The notes below the pieces were generated by a model, which was given only the letters and a program-made list of their open reading frames with translations, did not search any database and was not told the origin of the DNA. A DNA stretch of 37,975 nucleotides from an uncultured Oscillospiraceae bacterium (GTDB taxonomy: Bacteria; Bacillota; Clostridia; Oscillospirales; Oscillospiraceae): assembly GCA_947625965.1 (NCBI GenBank), contig CANQQO010000013.1, positions 1 to 37,975 of the forward strand. The letters run 5' to 3'. Position 1 is the first letter of the stretch. The number at the start of each line of letters is the position of its first letter. This document shows positions 30,972-37,975 of this stretch, piece by piece. The position numbers and the translations under genes were made by a program.

Positions 30972-32058
30972 TCTGCCCACGCCCCGGGCCTATTACGACG
31001 CCATCCGAAGCTTCGACGAATCCACCCTGGCCTACGCCGACTCTCCCGGCACCCCGGTGCTCATCGACGCCATTCGGGGCTACTACCGCGACCAACTGGG
31101 GGTGGAGCTGGAGGCGGAGGATGTGCTGGTCACCACCGGCGGCAGCGAGGCCCTGCTTTTGACCTGCCTGAGTATTCTGGACCCCTACACCGAGGTCATC
31201 ATTCCTGAGCCCTATTATCCCAACTACACCACCTTTGTCCACGCGGCGGGCGGCGTGATCCGGGCCCTGCCCACCTGCCCGGAGGAGGGCTACCGCTATG
31301 CCGACCGGAGCCGGATCGAGAGCCTGATCACGAAAAACACCCGCGCCATCCTCCTGACCAACCCCGGCAATCCCACCGGCGTGGTCCTGGATGAGAAGGA
31401 GATGCGAATGATCGCCGACGTGGCGAAAAAGCACAAGCTATTCCTGATCTGCGACGAGGTCTACCGGGAGTTCTGCTATGACGAGAAATTCGGCGTTCCC
31501 ACCATGGCCCATTTCCGGGACATCGACCAGAATCTGGTGATCATCGACTCGGTCTCCAAGCGTTTTTCCGCCTGCGGGGCCCGGGTGGGCTGCGTGGTCA
31601 CCCGGAACAAGGACCTGCAGCAGGCTATTTTGAAGTTCTGCCAGTCCCGTCTGGCGGTGGCTACGGTGGACCAGTTGGGGGCGGCGGCGCTTTACTCCGT
31701 GGACAGAGCGTTTTTCCGCCGGTCCAAGGAGGAGTACCGCCTTCGCCGGGACCTGGTGGTCAGCCGTCTGCGGCAGATCCCCGGGGTGATGGTGGAGGAG
31801 CCCATGGGCGCTTTCTACGTCATGGCCAGCCTGCCCGTGGACGACGCGGACAAATTCCAGTATTGGCTGCTGGAGGAGTTTGAGGACCATCAGGAGACGG
31901 TGATGTTCGCCCCCGGCGCCCCTTTCTACGAGACCCCCGGCAAGGGCGTCAACGAGGTCCGCATTGCCTATGTTCGCAAGCGGGAGGAGCTGGAACGGGC
32001 CCTGGACCTGCTGGCGAAGGGCATCGCGGAGTATCAGAAGACCGTGATGAATGTCTGA
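30850..32058 (+). CDS. Class I/II PLP-dependent aminotransferase
   Basis: A 402-residue fold-type I aminotransferase of the aspartate/aromatic type. Landmarks: LNIGQPDLPTP, TTGGSEALLLTCLSI, PEPYYPNYTTF, LLTNPGNPTGVV (N at residue 174), ICDEVYREF (D202), the PLP lysine K237 in IDSVSKRFSACGARVG, and the substrate-carboxylate Arg near the C-terminus in VNEVRIAYV. The amino-acid substrate cannot be fixed; cotranscription with an alanine/glycine carrier suggests alanine or aspartate transamination. The start ATG 30850 is five bases after GGAGGT. The gene ends before a palindromic terminator that recurs further on. Confidence 0.9.
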   Translation: MQISINANRCEPSPMRKFHPLAVAAEKKGRKIYHLNIGQPDLPTPRAYYDAIRSFDESTLAYADSPGTPVLIDAIRGYYRDQLGVELEAEDVLVTTGGSEALLLTCLSILDPYTEVIIPEPYYPNYTTFVHAAGGVIRALPTCPEEGYRYADRSRIESLITKNTRAILLTNPGNPTGVVLDEKEMRMIADVAKKHKLFLICDEVYREFCYDEKFGVPTMAHFRDIDQNLVIIDSVSKRFSACGARVGCVVTRNKDLQQAILKFCQSRLAVATVDQLGAAALYSVDRAFFRRSKEEYRLRRDLVVSRLRQIPGVMVEEPMGAFYVMASLPVDDADKFQYWLLEEFEDHQETVMFAPGAPFYETPGKGVNEVRIAYVRKREELERALDLLAKGIAEYQKTVMNV

Positions 32059-32072
32059 GTTTAATAGCAATC

Positions 32073-32116
32073 AAGCGGCATGGAAAGCGATGCTCTCCAT
32101 GCCGCTTTTCCTTTTG
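32073..32116 (+). terminator. Terminator, copy 1 of a 35-bp palindrome
   Basis: AAGCGGCATGGA (32073-32084) pairs with TCCATGCCGCTT (32096-32107), loop 11 nt, followed by TTCCTTTT. It is identical at 34 of 35 positions to copy 2 at 34770-34804. Confidence 0.8.
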
Positions 32117-32134
32117 CCCATTTTTACAACTATT

Positions 32135-32207
32135 GGTTGAAAATCCTCAAAAATGCCTCTATTGTATTCAACCGCTGTTTTTGCTATAATTCAACCAGAA
32201 CGTTGAA
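32135..32207. promoter_or_regulatory. Cluster of GGTTGAA/TTCAACC sites, likely XRE operators
   Basis: GGTTGAA (32135-32141), TTCAACC (32167-32173), TTCAACC (32190-32196) and GTTGAA (32202-32207). The last two make a perfect dyad TTCAAC-N6-GTTGAA over the transcription start; the third lies on the promoter spacer. They probably bind the adjacent XRE protein. Confidence 0.55.
32162..32190 (+). promoter_or_regulatory. Promoter of the XRE-ABC operon
   Basis: -35 TTGTAT (32162-32167), 17-bp spacer, perfect -10 TATAAT (32185-32190). Confidence 0.75.
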
Positions 32208-32222
32208 AGGACGGTGCACGAA

Positions 32223-33143
32223 ATGGCATATGCACTGAGCGATCGAATCGCCGCTCTGCGGAAGGAGCGGGGGCTCACCCAGGAACAGTTGGGCAGCCTG
32301 GTGGGCGTATCCTCCCAGGCGGTGAGCAAATGGGAAAAGGGCGGCGCGCCGGATGTGGAGCTGCTGCCGATCTTGTCCCGGAAACTGGGCGTGACCATTG
32401 ACGCCCTCTTTGGCATGGAGGGCGGCAAGCCCGAAGACCCGGCGGAGGCGGTGGGCCGGTGGCTGCGGGGGTTCCCGTCGAAGGAACGGCTGAATCAGTT
32501 TTGCCGGCTGGTGTGGGAGTCAAAAATACACTTAACACCGGGGGAATGCGAACTTCTTTTGCCGGATATTGGCTATCCCGAAACCTGCGAGTTCGCCTAC
32601 GGCGACGATATCGTCGAGCTCCAACTGTCCCAAATCGTGGCGGCTGGCGGGTTCCTCTTTGACGTCCACTCCGAGGACTTGACCTTTGTTACCCTCTGGC
32701 CTCGTCCCCAGGGAGGCTGGGCCAAGTGGCTGGCACCCAAGGAGGACTACCGAAGGCTCTTTGCTGTTCTGGCAGAGCCGGGGTGTCTGGAACTTGTGGA
32801 GTTCATCTACCGCTGGAAAACAGTTTGGTTCTCATCAAGCGCGGTGACGAAGCATTTCAGAATGGACCAGGAGACTGTGGAGAAGCTGCTGGAGGACCTG
32901 GCGGAAGTGAGGATGCTGACATCCATGGAGCTTGAACTGGAGGACGGCGCGACCACCGTCTACAAGGTGGTGGAACCCTGGAAGCTCATCCCATTCCTGA
33001 TGCTTGCCCGGACGATGATGCAATATGATTCAAACTTTTTCCGCATTGGCGACGCTTCGCCGCTCATGGAGCCGGACGAGGTGTGGGCGGAGACAAGGAG
33101 ATCGCGCGATGACATGAATGACAAAAAGGAGCAATCAAAATGA
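32223..33143 (+). CDS. XRE-family HTH regulator with C-terminal winged-helix-like domain
   Basis: A 306-residue regulator. Residues 1-62 are a Cro/CI helix-turn-helix: RIAALRKERGLTQEQLGSLV, VSSQAVSKWEKGGAPDVELL, PILSRKLGVTIDALFG. After a linker, a region at about 85-275 has mixed alpha/beta character. Within it, SSSAVTKHFRMDQETVEKLLEDL in pieces resembles a second winged helix, so the tail may sense a ligand or the ABC transporter state. The start ATG 32223 is preferred over GTG 32214, which would be only two bases from the GAAAGGA site. The last codons overlap the ABC gene (ATGA), so the regulator and exporter are made together. Autoregulation is suggested by the dyad at the promoter. Confidence 0.82.
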   Translation: MAYALSDRIAALRKERGLTQEQLGSLVGVSSQAVSKWEKGGAPDVELLPILSRKLGVTIDALFGMEGGKPEDPAEAVGRWLRGFPSKERLNQFCRLVWESKIHLTPGECELLLPDIGYPETCEFAYGDDIVELQLSQIVAAGGFLFDVHSEDLTFVTLWPRPQGGWAKWLAPKEDYRRLFAVLAEPGCLELVEFIYRWKTVWFSSSAVTKHFRMDQETVEKLLEDLAEVRMLTSMELELEDGATTVYKVVEPWKLIPFLMLARTMMQYDSNFFRIGDASPLMEPDEVWAETRRSRDDMNDKKEQSK

Positions 33144-34762
33144 GCTATTATCTGAAAAAATATTGGGGTGTCAATCTCGCGGCGATTTTGCCGGGGCTTG
33201 TCGTGTGCGCCTTGCAGGTCGGAAACGATCTTTTGATGATGCGGGTCTTTGAGAGTGTCATTGAGCTTGACCTGCGCGGCTTTCTCTTCTGGGAGCTGAT
33301 GATGGTGGGCGCTTGGGTCATCCTTTTGTGGGTCGGCAGTCTGCGGGATTATTTCCAGGCCCGCGCCATCAGGGCCATGAATAACGCGGTCCGGAGGGAC
33401 ATGGCGGCGACGCTGCTTCATAAGTCCCATGTGGAGTTCCACGGGAAAGACACGGGGGAATATCTGTCCTGGTTCGTGAGCGACGTGAATCAGATGGAGG
33501 ATCTCGCGTGGGCCCCCTTCTATCAGTGTGTGGATCTCGCGGCCACCGCCATCTTCTGCATCGTCGCTCTGCTGACGCTTCACTGGTCGCTGCTGGTGGC
33601 GGCGCTGGTCAACGCGGCAGTTATGCTGCTTGCCCCACAGTTTTTCACCAAGCGCATGGAGAGACTGGGCGAAGCCTGTGAGACGGAGCAGGCCAAGGCC
33701 ACGGGAAAGCTGAAGGATATTTTGTCCGGCTTCGACGTCCTGCGCTCCTTTGGCCGGGAACCGCGCTTCCGCCAGGGCGCGGAGGTTGCCAGTGAACAGA
33801 TAGAAAAGCCCAGGTTCAGGTTGAGATATGTGAAGGCTTTCATAACCGCCGGATTCGGCTGCGTAAACGTAGGCTGCCAAATGCTGATAAATCTTTGGAT
33901 CGGCGTGCTGTCCATCCGGGGCGTGATTCTCCAGGGCGCCCTGATGGGCGGGGGAAATCTGGTGGGAGGTCTCTCCAACAGCGTCGGCAGCCTGGCCCAG
34001 TACCTGCTGTCCTTCTCGTCCACAAAGCCGTATTTTGAGAAAATCACCGTTCACGCGGACGGTGTTCAGGACAAAGAAAGCGGGGGGCTTGAGCCGATCA
34101 ACAGCGCCATCATCGTGAAGGACCTGACCTTCCGATATGACGAGAAGCCTGTCCTTAACGGCCTGTCCCTCACCTTCCGAAAGGGCGGCAAGTACGCCCT
34201 GACCGGCCCCTCCGGGTGCGGAAAGTCCACGCTTTTGAAGCTATTGCTGGGCTGGCTGCCGGATTACAGCGGCGCCATTCAATTCGACGGTAAGGATGCC
34301 CATGCCTTCACGCCGGAGCAGCTTCAAAAGCAGATGAGCTACATCGAGCAGAACGTGTTCCTGTTCAACTCCACCATACGGGACAACATCACCCTCGGCG
34401 AGGACTTTTCTGACGCGCAGATGGAGAAGGCCCTGCGGGACAGCGCCCTTATCGGCGACCTGGCCGCCATGCCGGAGGGCCTGGACACCCCGGTGGGGGA
34501 GGACGGCAGCAACCTCTCCGGCGGGCAGAAGCAGCGGGTGGCCATTGCCCGGGCGCTGATCCACGACCGCTCCATCCTCCTGGTGGACGAGGGCACCAGC
34601 GCATTGGATCAGAAGAATGCCGGCATTGTGGAGGAGAGTCTACTGGCCAACCCGGAGCTGACGCTGATCCTGGTCAGCCACCACCTGAGCAAGGAGCGAA
34701 AGGACCAGTTTACACAAGTGTACGACTTCCCGCCGGAAACGCCCCGGGAGCAGGCGGCGTGA
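33140..34762 (+). CDS. ABC transporter, fused membrane and ATPase domains (exporter type)
   Basis: A 540-residue half-transporter of the type-IV exporter class. The membrane domain spans residues 1-300 with five or six helices and the intracellular-loop segment HGKDTGEYLSWFVSDVNQME. The ATPase domain begins near 325: Walker A GPSGCGKST (356-364), Q-loop YIEQNVFLF, signature LSGGQKQRVAIARAL, Walker B ILLVDEGTSALD, and H-loop ILVSHHLS. Such proteins pair as homo- or heterodimers to export lipids, peptides or drugs. No partner half is present, so a homodimer is expected. The start ATG 33140 overlaps the regulator stop, with AAGGAG eight bases upstream. The gene ends just before palindrome copy 2. 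Confidence 0.92.
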   Translation: MSYYLKKYWGVNLAAILPGLVVCALQVGNDLLMMRVFESVIELDLRGFLFWELMMVGAWVILLWVGSLRDYFQARAIRAMNNAVRRDMAATLLHKSHVEFHGKDTGEYLSWFVSDVNQMEDLAWAPFYQCVDLAATAIFCIVALLTLHWSLLVAALVNAAVMLLAPQFFTKRMERLGEACETEQAKATGKLKDILSGFDVLRSFGREPRFRQGAEVASEQIEKPRFRLRYVKAFITAGFGCVNVGCQMLINLWIGVLSIRGVILQGALMGGGNLVGGLSNSVGSLAQYLLSFSSTKPYFEKITVHADGVQDKESGGLEPINSAIIVKDLTFRYDEKPVLNGLSLTFRKGGKYALTGPSGCGKSTLLKLLLGWLPDYSGAIQFDGKDAHAFTPEQLQKQMSYIEQNVFLFNSTIRDNITLGEDFSDAQMEKALRDSALIGDLAAMPEGLDTPVGEDGSNLSGGQKQRVAIARALIHDRSILLVDEGTSALDQKNAGIVEESLLANPELTLILVSHHLSKERKDQFTQVYDFPPETPREQAA

Positions 34763-34769
34763 GTCCAAA

Positions 34770-34804
34770 AAGCGGCATGGAAAGCAATGCTCTCCATGCC
34801 GCTT
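34770..34804. terminator. Terminator, copy 2 of the 35-bp palindrome, bidirectional
   Basis: The same 12-bp arms as copy 1 (AAGCGGCATGGA with TCCATGCCGCTT), with a single A for G at 34786. On the minus strand it is followed by TTTTT after the RsiV-like lipoprotein gene; on the plus strand by GGCTTTCTTTT after the ABC gene. Confidence 0.8.
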
Positions 34805-34813
34805 GGCTTTCTT

Positions 34814-35983
34814 TTACGGGAGGGTGATGAACTCGGAAATTTGGTTTTCGCCGGAGGTGTAGGTGATTTGCAGGACCTGATCCTCCGCCTCCGGGTCCGC
34901 CTGGATCATGATGGCATCTCCCTGGCTCAGGCTGCTGGCGGCGAAAATGGTGCCCTCCGGGAGGAAATAGTCCCCGCTTTTGCTCCCCTGGACGATGGAC
35001 AGGTCCAGCACCGCGCCCTCAACGCTGAGCAGATACCTGCTGCCATCCCGGTCCACGATGACCTCGGCGAAAGAGGAGAACCGGTCCCGGTCGGCGGTAT
35101 CGAAGGGTTCCACCGTCAGCTTCCCGGCGGGCGTGCCCCGCTCGGCGGGGAAATAGTCATTCCGCAGGATGCCGCCCAGAGATCCATAGGGGATCTCCGC
35201 CACCACGGTGCCCACTACATAGGAGGCGATGCTGTAGGGCTCAAAGTAGAAGCAGAGCCCATTGGCGGAGAGATACCAGTTGGTAAGCTGTTCCAGGTCC
35301 CTGGCAAAGAGATTGTCCACAGCAGTCTCATAGTCGTGGTATAGATTTTCCTTCTGGGGCTCCAGGGCGGCCAGGAGCAGCGCTTTCAGCTCCGGCGCGG
35401 AAAATTCCTCCGTCACCAGATCCCGGAAGGTCAGGACCTCTCCGGTGACCAGATCGTAGGTCACGGCCACCAGCGCGTGGGTGGGATGGGCCTGATTTGT
35501 GGCGCTGATATGCTGACCCAGCAGGCTCAGGATCCCAGAGTCGATGCGCTCCGGGGTATAGATCACACTGTAGAGGTAGGGATTCCAGCCCTCCGGGTCT
35601 CCGGGATAGGCGCTTCTGGCGGCGGCGAGAACGGACTCCGCGTCGGAAAGACCGTAGTCGATCCGGTTCAGCAGGTCCAGCGTCACCTTCTCGGCAATCT
35701 CAGGTTCCTGGAAAATGGGCGAAACGTTTTGGTAGGTGCCTTTGTAGATCAGCGTGCCATCCTCCGCCGTTTCGGTCCGGTGGGCCAGGGGCAGGGCGAT
35801 GGACACCATGGGCGCCTGGAATGTGGGCAGCGACTCCGGCGGGGCGGTGGTCCCCTCCGTGGGCGCGGCGGTGGTGGCGGGAGGTTGGGACTGGGATGGG
35901 GGCGGCGCGGTGGTCGCCGCGGGCTCCTGGACGCAGCCGCACAGCAGGGCCAGACACAGGAGAATGGGGATGATTCGCTTCAT
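34814..35983 (-). CDS. Lipoprotein with DUF3298/RsiV-like domain
   Basis: A 389-residue exported lipoprotein. The signal peptide MKRIIPILLCLALLCGC has a lipobox ending at Cys17 (LLCGC). A Thr/Pro/Ser-rich stretch (about 22-55) follows, probably a wall-spanning spacer. A DUF4163-like half (GTYQNVSPIFQEPEI) and a DUF3298 half (LCFYFEPYSIASYVVG, then AEIPYGSLGGIL) then lie in the order seen in RsiV and PdaC-like proteins. The RsiV part of this family binds lysozyme in Bacillus, but this protein has no anti-sigma cytoplasmic part and no sigma gene is adjacent. An envelope function is all that can be claimed. The start ATG 35983 is behind AAGGAGG. It has its own promoter and a bidirectional terminator. 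Confidence 0.85.
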   Translation of the reverse strand: MKRIIPILLCLALLCGCVQEPAATTAPPPSQSQPPATTAAPTEGTTAPPESLPTFQAPMVSIALPLAHRTETAEDGTLIYKGTYQNVSPIFQEPEIAEKVTLDLLNRIDYGLSDAESVLAAARSAYPGDPEGWNPYLYSVIYTPERIDSGILSLLGQHISATNQAHPTHALVAVTYDLVTGEVLTFRDLVTEEFSAPELKALLLAALEPQKENLYHDYETAVDNLFARDLEQLTNWYLSANGLCFYFEPYSIASYVVGTVVAEIPYGSLGGILRNDYFPAERGTPAGKLTVEPFDTADRDRFSSFAEVIVDRDGSRYLLSVEGAVLDLSIVQGSKSGDYFLPEGTIFAASSLSQGDAIMIQADPEAEDQVLQITYTSGENQISEFITLP

Positions 35984-36021
35984 TTCGTCAGCCTCCTTGG
36001 CTTTTCGCCGGTTTTTCCCAT

Positions 36022-36050
36022 AGTATAGCACATTTCCCGCCGCCGCGCAA
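36022..36050 (-). promoter_or_regulatory. Promoter of the RsiV-like lipoprotein gene
   Basis: Minus strand: -35 TTGCGC (36050-36045), 17-bp spacer, -10 TATACT (36027-36022). Confidence 0.65.
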
Positions 36051-36073
36051 CCGGCTTTTTCTTCCATCCCGGC

Positions 36074-36103
36074 TTGACAAACCCGCCCGTCCGGTGGTAA
36101 AAT
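36074..36103 (+). promoter_or_regulatory. Promoter of the T-box/cysS unit
   Basis: Perfect -35 TTGACA (36074-36079), 18-bp spacer, -10 TAAAAT (36098-36103). Confidence 0.75.
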
Positions 36104-36109
36104 AAGAAA

Positions 36110-36302
36110 AATGAATATCGCTGTGAACGGAAAGAGTAGCGGTCACGCTTCCCCTTTCAGAGAGCCGGACCATTGGCTGGAAGCCCGGCAGGGGAGGGGC
36201 CGGGAAGTGCGTCCGGGAGCGAATGGGATGCTTGAGGGAAAAATGAGAGTGGAACCGCGGCTGTCGACCGCCTCTCGCGCGTAACGTGCGGGAGGCTTTT
36301 TT
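36110..36302 (+). ncRNA. T-box leader (tRNA-Cys sensing) of cysS, with terminator
   Basis: This fills the gap between the promoter and cysS. Seen in order: Stem I base CGGA (about 36128-36131) pairing with TCCG (36212-36215); AAAGAGTA; AGAGAGCCGG and a returning arm; the specifier loop with TGC (36208-36210), a cysteine codon; the T-box core AGTGGAACCGCGG (36248-36260); and a terminator stem GCCTCTCGCGC (36270-36280) with GTGCGGGAGGC (36286-36296) followed by TTTTTT. The TGGA of the core matches the UCCA end expected of tRNA-Cys. Uncharged tRNA-Cys would stabilise the antiterminator and switch cysS on (known mechanism of the class). Confidence 0.92.
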
Positions 36303-36332
36303 CGTTGGAAATTCAATTTGGGAGGAAAAACC

Positions 36333-37748
36333 ATGTATCTATACAATTCTCTGACCCACAGGAAGGAGCTCTTCCAACCCCTCCGGCCCGAGGAAGTGAA
36401 GATGTACACCTGCGGCCCCACGGTGTACCACTATGCCCACATCGGCAACCTCCGGACCTACATTATGGAGGATGTTCTGGAAAAGGCGCTGAACTACCTG
36501 GGCTACCCGGTGAAGCGGGTCATGAATATCACCGATGTGGGCCATCTGTCCTCCGACGCGGACACCGGGGAGGACAAGATGCTCAAAGGCGCCCGCCGGG
36601 AGCACAAGACCGTCATGGAGATCGCGAAATTTTACACCGACGCTTTCTTCGCGGACTGCGAAAAGCTGAATATCCAAAAACCCGCCATCGTCCAGCCGGC
36701 CACGGGCTGCGTGGACGACTATATCCGGATCATCTCCGCCCTGCTTGACAAGGGCTATGCCTACCTAGCCGGAGGCAATGTGTATTTTGACACCGCAAAG
36801 CTGGAAAAATACTATGTCTTCAACGATCACGACCAGGAGGACCTGGCGGTGGGCGTCCGGGAGGGCGTGGAGGAGGATCCCAACAAGCGGAACAAGAACG
36901 ATTTCGTCCTCTGGTTCACCAAGTCCAAATTTGAGGACCAAGCTCTGAAATGGGACTCCCCCTGGGGCGTGGGCTATCCCGGCTGGCACATCGAGTGCTC
37001 CGCCATCTCCATGAAGTACCTGGGAGAGGACCTGGATATCCACTGTGGCGGCATTGACAACGCCTTCCCCCACCACACCAACGAGATCGCTCAGTCCGAG
37101 AGCTACCTGGGCCATAAGTGGTGCAACTTCTGGTTCCATGTCCATCATCTGAACACCGACGACGGGAAGATGTCCAAATCCAAAGGGGAGTTTCTGACGG
37201 TGAGCCTCTTGGAGGAAAAGGGGTATGACCCTATGGCCTACCGCCTCTTCTGCCTGCAAAGCCACTACCGCAGGAATCTGGTCTTCTCCTGGGAGAACCT
37301 GGACAACGCCGCCGGGGCCTATGAAAAGCTGATCGCCAAGATCGCCGCCCTGACCCCCGGCGGGGAGCCGGACCGGGAGGCCATGAAGAAGCTGAAGGAG
37401 CGCTTTGTAAACGCCCTGAACGCGGACCTGAACACCTCCCTGGCGGTGACGGCGGTGTACGACGTGCTGAAGGCCCCCGTCGGCGACGCCACCAAGCTGG
37501 CGCTGCTGGACGATTTTGACCGGGTCCTCTCCCTGGACCTGCTGAAAAAGGCGGAGGCCCTCCGGGAAAAGCAGGCCCGGGAAGCCGCCGCCTCCGCCGA
37601 CCCGGAGATCGACGGCCTGGTCGCCGCCCGAACGGCGGCAAAGAAGGCCAAAAACTTTGCCGAAGCCGACCGCATCCGGGACCAGCTCAAGGCCATGGGC
37701 GTCGAGCTGACGGACACGCCTCAGGGCACGAAATGGAGAAAAGTATGA
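36333..37748 (+). CDS. cysS: Cysteinyl-tRNA synthetase
   Basis: A 471-residue class I synthetase of normal length that charges tRNA-Cys. Landmarks: the N-terminal YNSLTHRKELFQPL, zinc Cys27 in MYTCGPTVY, HIGN (36-39, the HIGH motif), zinc ligands in GWHIECSAISM and HHTNEIAQSE, DIHCGGIDNAFPHH, the lid lysine in KMSKS (from 279), and a C-terminal helical tRNA-binding domain (AKNFAEADRIRDQLKAMGVE). The start ATG 36333 is behind GGGAGGAAA. It is controlled by the T-box directly upstream. The stop overlaps the polA start (ATGA), an unusual pairing that ties polA expression to the cysteine T-box unless polA has its own promoter. Confidence 0.95.
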   Translation: MYLYNSLTHRKELFQPLRPEEVKMYTCGPTVYHYAHIGNLRTYIMEDVLEKALNYLGYPVKRVMNITDVGHLSSDADTGEDKMLKGARREHKTVMEIAKFYTDAFFADCEKLNIQKPAIVQPATGCVDDYIRIISALLDKGYAYLAGGNVYFDTAKLEKYYVFNDHDQEDLAVGVREGVEEDPNKRNKNDFVLWFTKSKFEDQALKWDSPWGVGYPGWHIECSAISMKYLGEDLDIHCGGIDNAFPHHTNEIAQSESYLGHKWCNFWFHVHHLNTDDGKMSKSKGEFLTVSLLEEKGYDPMAYRLFCLQSHYRRNLVFSWENLDNAAGAYEKLIAKIAALTPGGEPDREAMKKLKERFVNALNADLNTSLAVTAVYDVLKAPVGDATKLALLDDFDRVLSLDLLKKAEALREKQAREAAASADPEIDGLVAARTAAKKAKNFAEADRIRDQLKAMGVELTDTPQGTKWRKV

Positions 37749-37975
37749 AGTTGATGATTCTGGACGGGAACAGCGTTATCAACCGGGCCTTTTTTGGCGT
37801 GCGGCCCCTGACCACCCGGGACGGACTGTTCACCCATGCCATTTACGGATTTCTGAACATCCTGGAAAAGATGGAGAAGGAGGAGCAGCCGGAGGCCCTC
37901 TGCGTGGCCTTCGACCTCCACGGCCCCACCTTCCGCCACCTGAAATACGACGGCTACAAGGCCACCCGGCACAAA
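37745..37975 (+). CDS. polA: DNA polymerase I, N-terminal 77 residues (continues beyond window)
   Basis: The reading begins at ATG 37745, overlapping the cysS stop by four bases, and stays open to the window end. It starts MKLMILDGNSVINRAFFGV, then LTTRDGLFTHAIYGFLNIL, LCVAFDLHGPTFRH and YDGYKATR. This is the 5' nuclease (FEN-like) domain at the front of Pol I, including the first metal-binding Asp in LDGNS and the YKATR motif. The polymerase part is outside the window, so a stand-alone 5'-3' exonuclease cannot be excluded. Confidence 0.88.
   Translation, partial: MKLMILDGNSVINRAFFGVRPLTTRDGLFTHAIYGFLNILEKMEKEEQPEALCVAFDLHGPTFRHLKYDGYKATRHK

Noticed and set aside
1-37975. CRISPR array, tRNA, rRNA, insertion sequence, prophage or toxin-antitoxin pair
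   Set aside because: No regularly spaced repeats, tRNA-like cloverleafs, transposase, integrase or phage motifs were seen. The two XRE regulators have no toxin-like partner beside them.

Overview
The window looks like a piece of chromosome from a GC-rich anaerobic Firmicute. The closest guess is the Clostridia order, in the Oscillospiraceae / Flavonifractor-Oscillibacter type. This is inferred from GGAGG ribosome sites before almost every gene, a Cys T-box leader, DUF1846, Spx/ArsC-like and HxlR genes, and strong third-position G/C. No rRNA, tRNA, IS element, phage gene or CRISPR array was seen. About 31 protein genes are present, two of them cut by the window edges (nadE at the left, polA at the right).

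Layout from left to right. (1) 1-5447: end of nadE, a SAM methyltransferase, then on the minus strand an XRE-type regulator with a TPR-like tail, a TraX-like membrane protein and an LtaS-type alkaline-phosphatase-superfamily membrane enzyme. (2) 5526-10687, minus strand: a self-contained four-gene amino-sugar operon with a clear promoter and terminator (NahK-like N-acetylhexosamine 1-kinase, atypical ROK protein, NagA, MATE exporter). (3) 10766-14715, plus strand: a sulfur amino-acid operon (trans-sulfuration enzyme, MalY/PatB-type C-S lyase, DUF1846 protein). It converges on queA through a shared terminator. (4) dapA, then a fused threonine/serine exporter and a divergent alanine racemase on the minus strand. 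(5) 19466-24361, minus strand: an HxlR regulator and an OmpR/HisKA two-component system, followed in the same unit by three tandem paralogous membrane-anchored proteins of unknown function. (6) 24413-26993: a Cu(I)-type P-ATPase divergent from HxlR and carrying an in-frame C-terminal CopZ-like domain with its own ribosome site. (7) 26995-29205: an alpha/beta hydrolase, then a tightly overlapped small ORF, truA and an ArsC/Spx-like gene. (8) 29463-32058: an AGCS amino-acid/Na+ symporter whose end overruns an aminotransferase. (9) 32073-34804: an XRE regulator plus ABC exporter, bracketed by two near-identical 35-bp palindromes. (10) An RsiV-like (DUF3298) lipoprotein, then divergently a Cys T-box, cysS and polA.

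The most interesting points are: the two-component operon with a triplicated, mosaic gene family; the CopA-CopZ translational fusion with an internal start; the palindrome-bracketed XRE-ABC module; the NahK/ROK/NagA/MATE operon with an unusual ROK protein and a possible ATT start; and the dyad with repeated heptamers upstream of a divergent alanine racemase. All functions come from motifs recognised by eye. No database search was possible.
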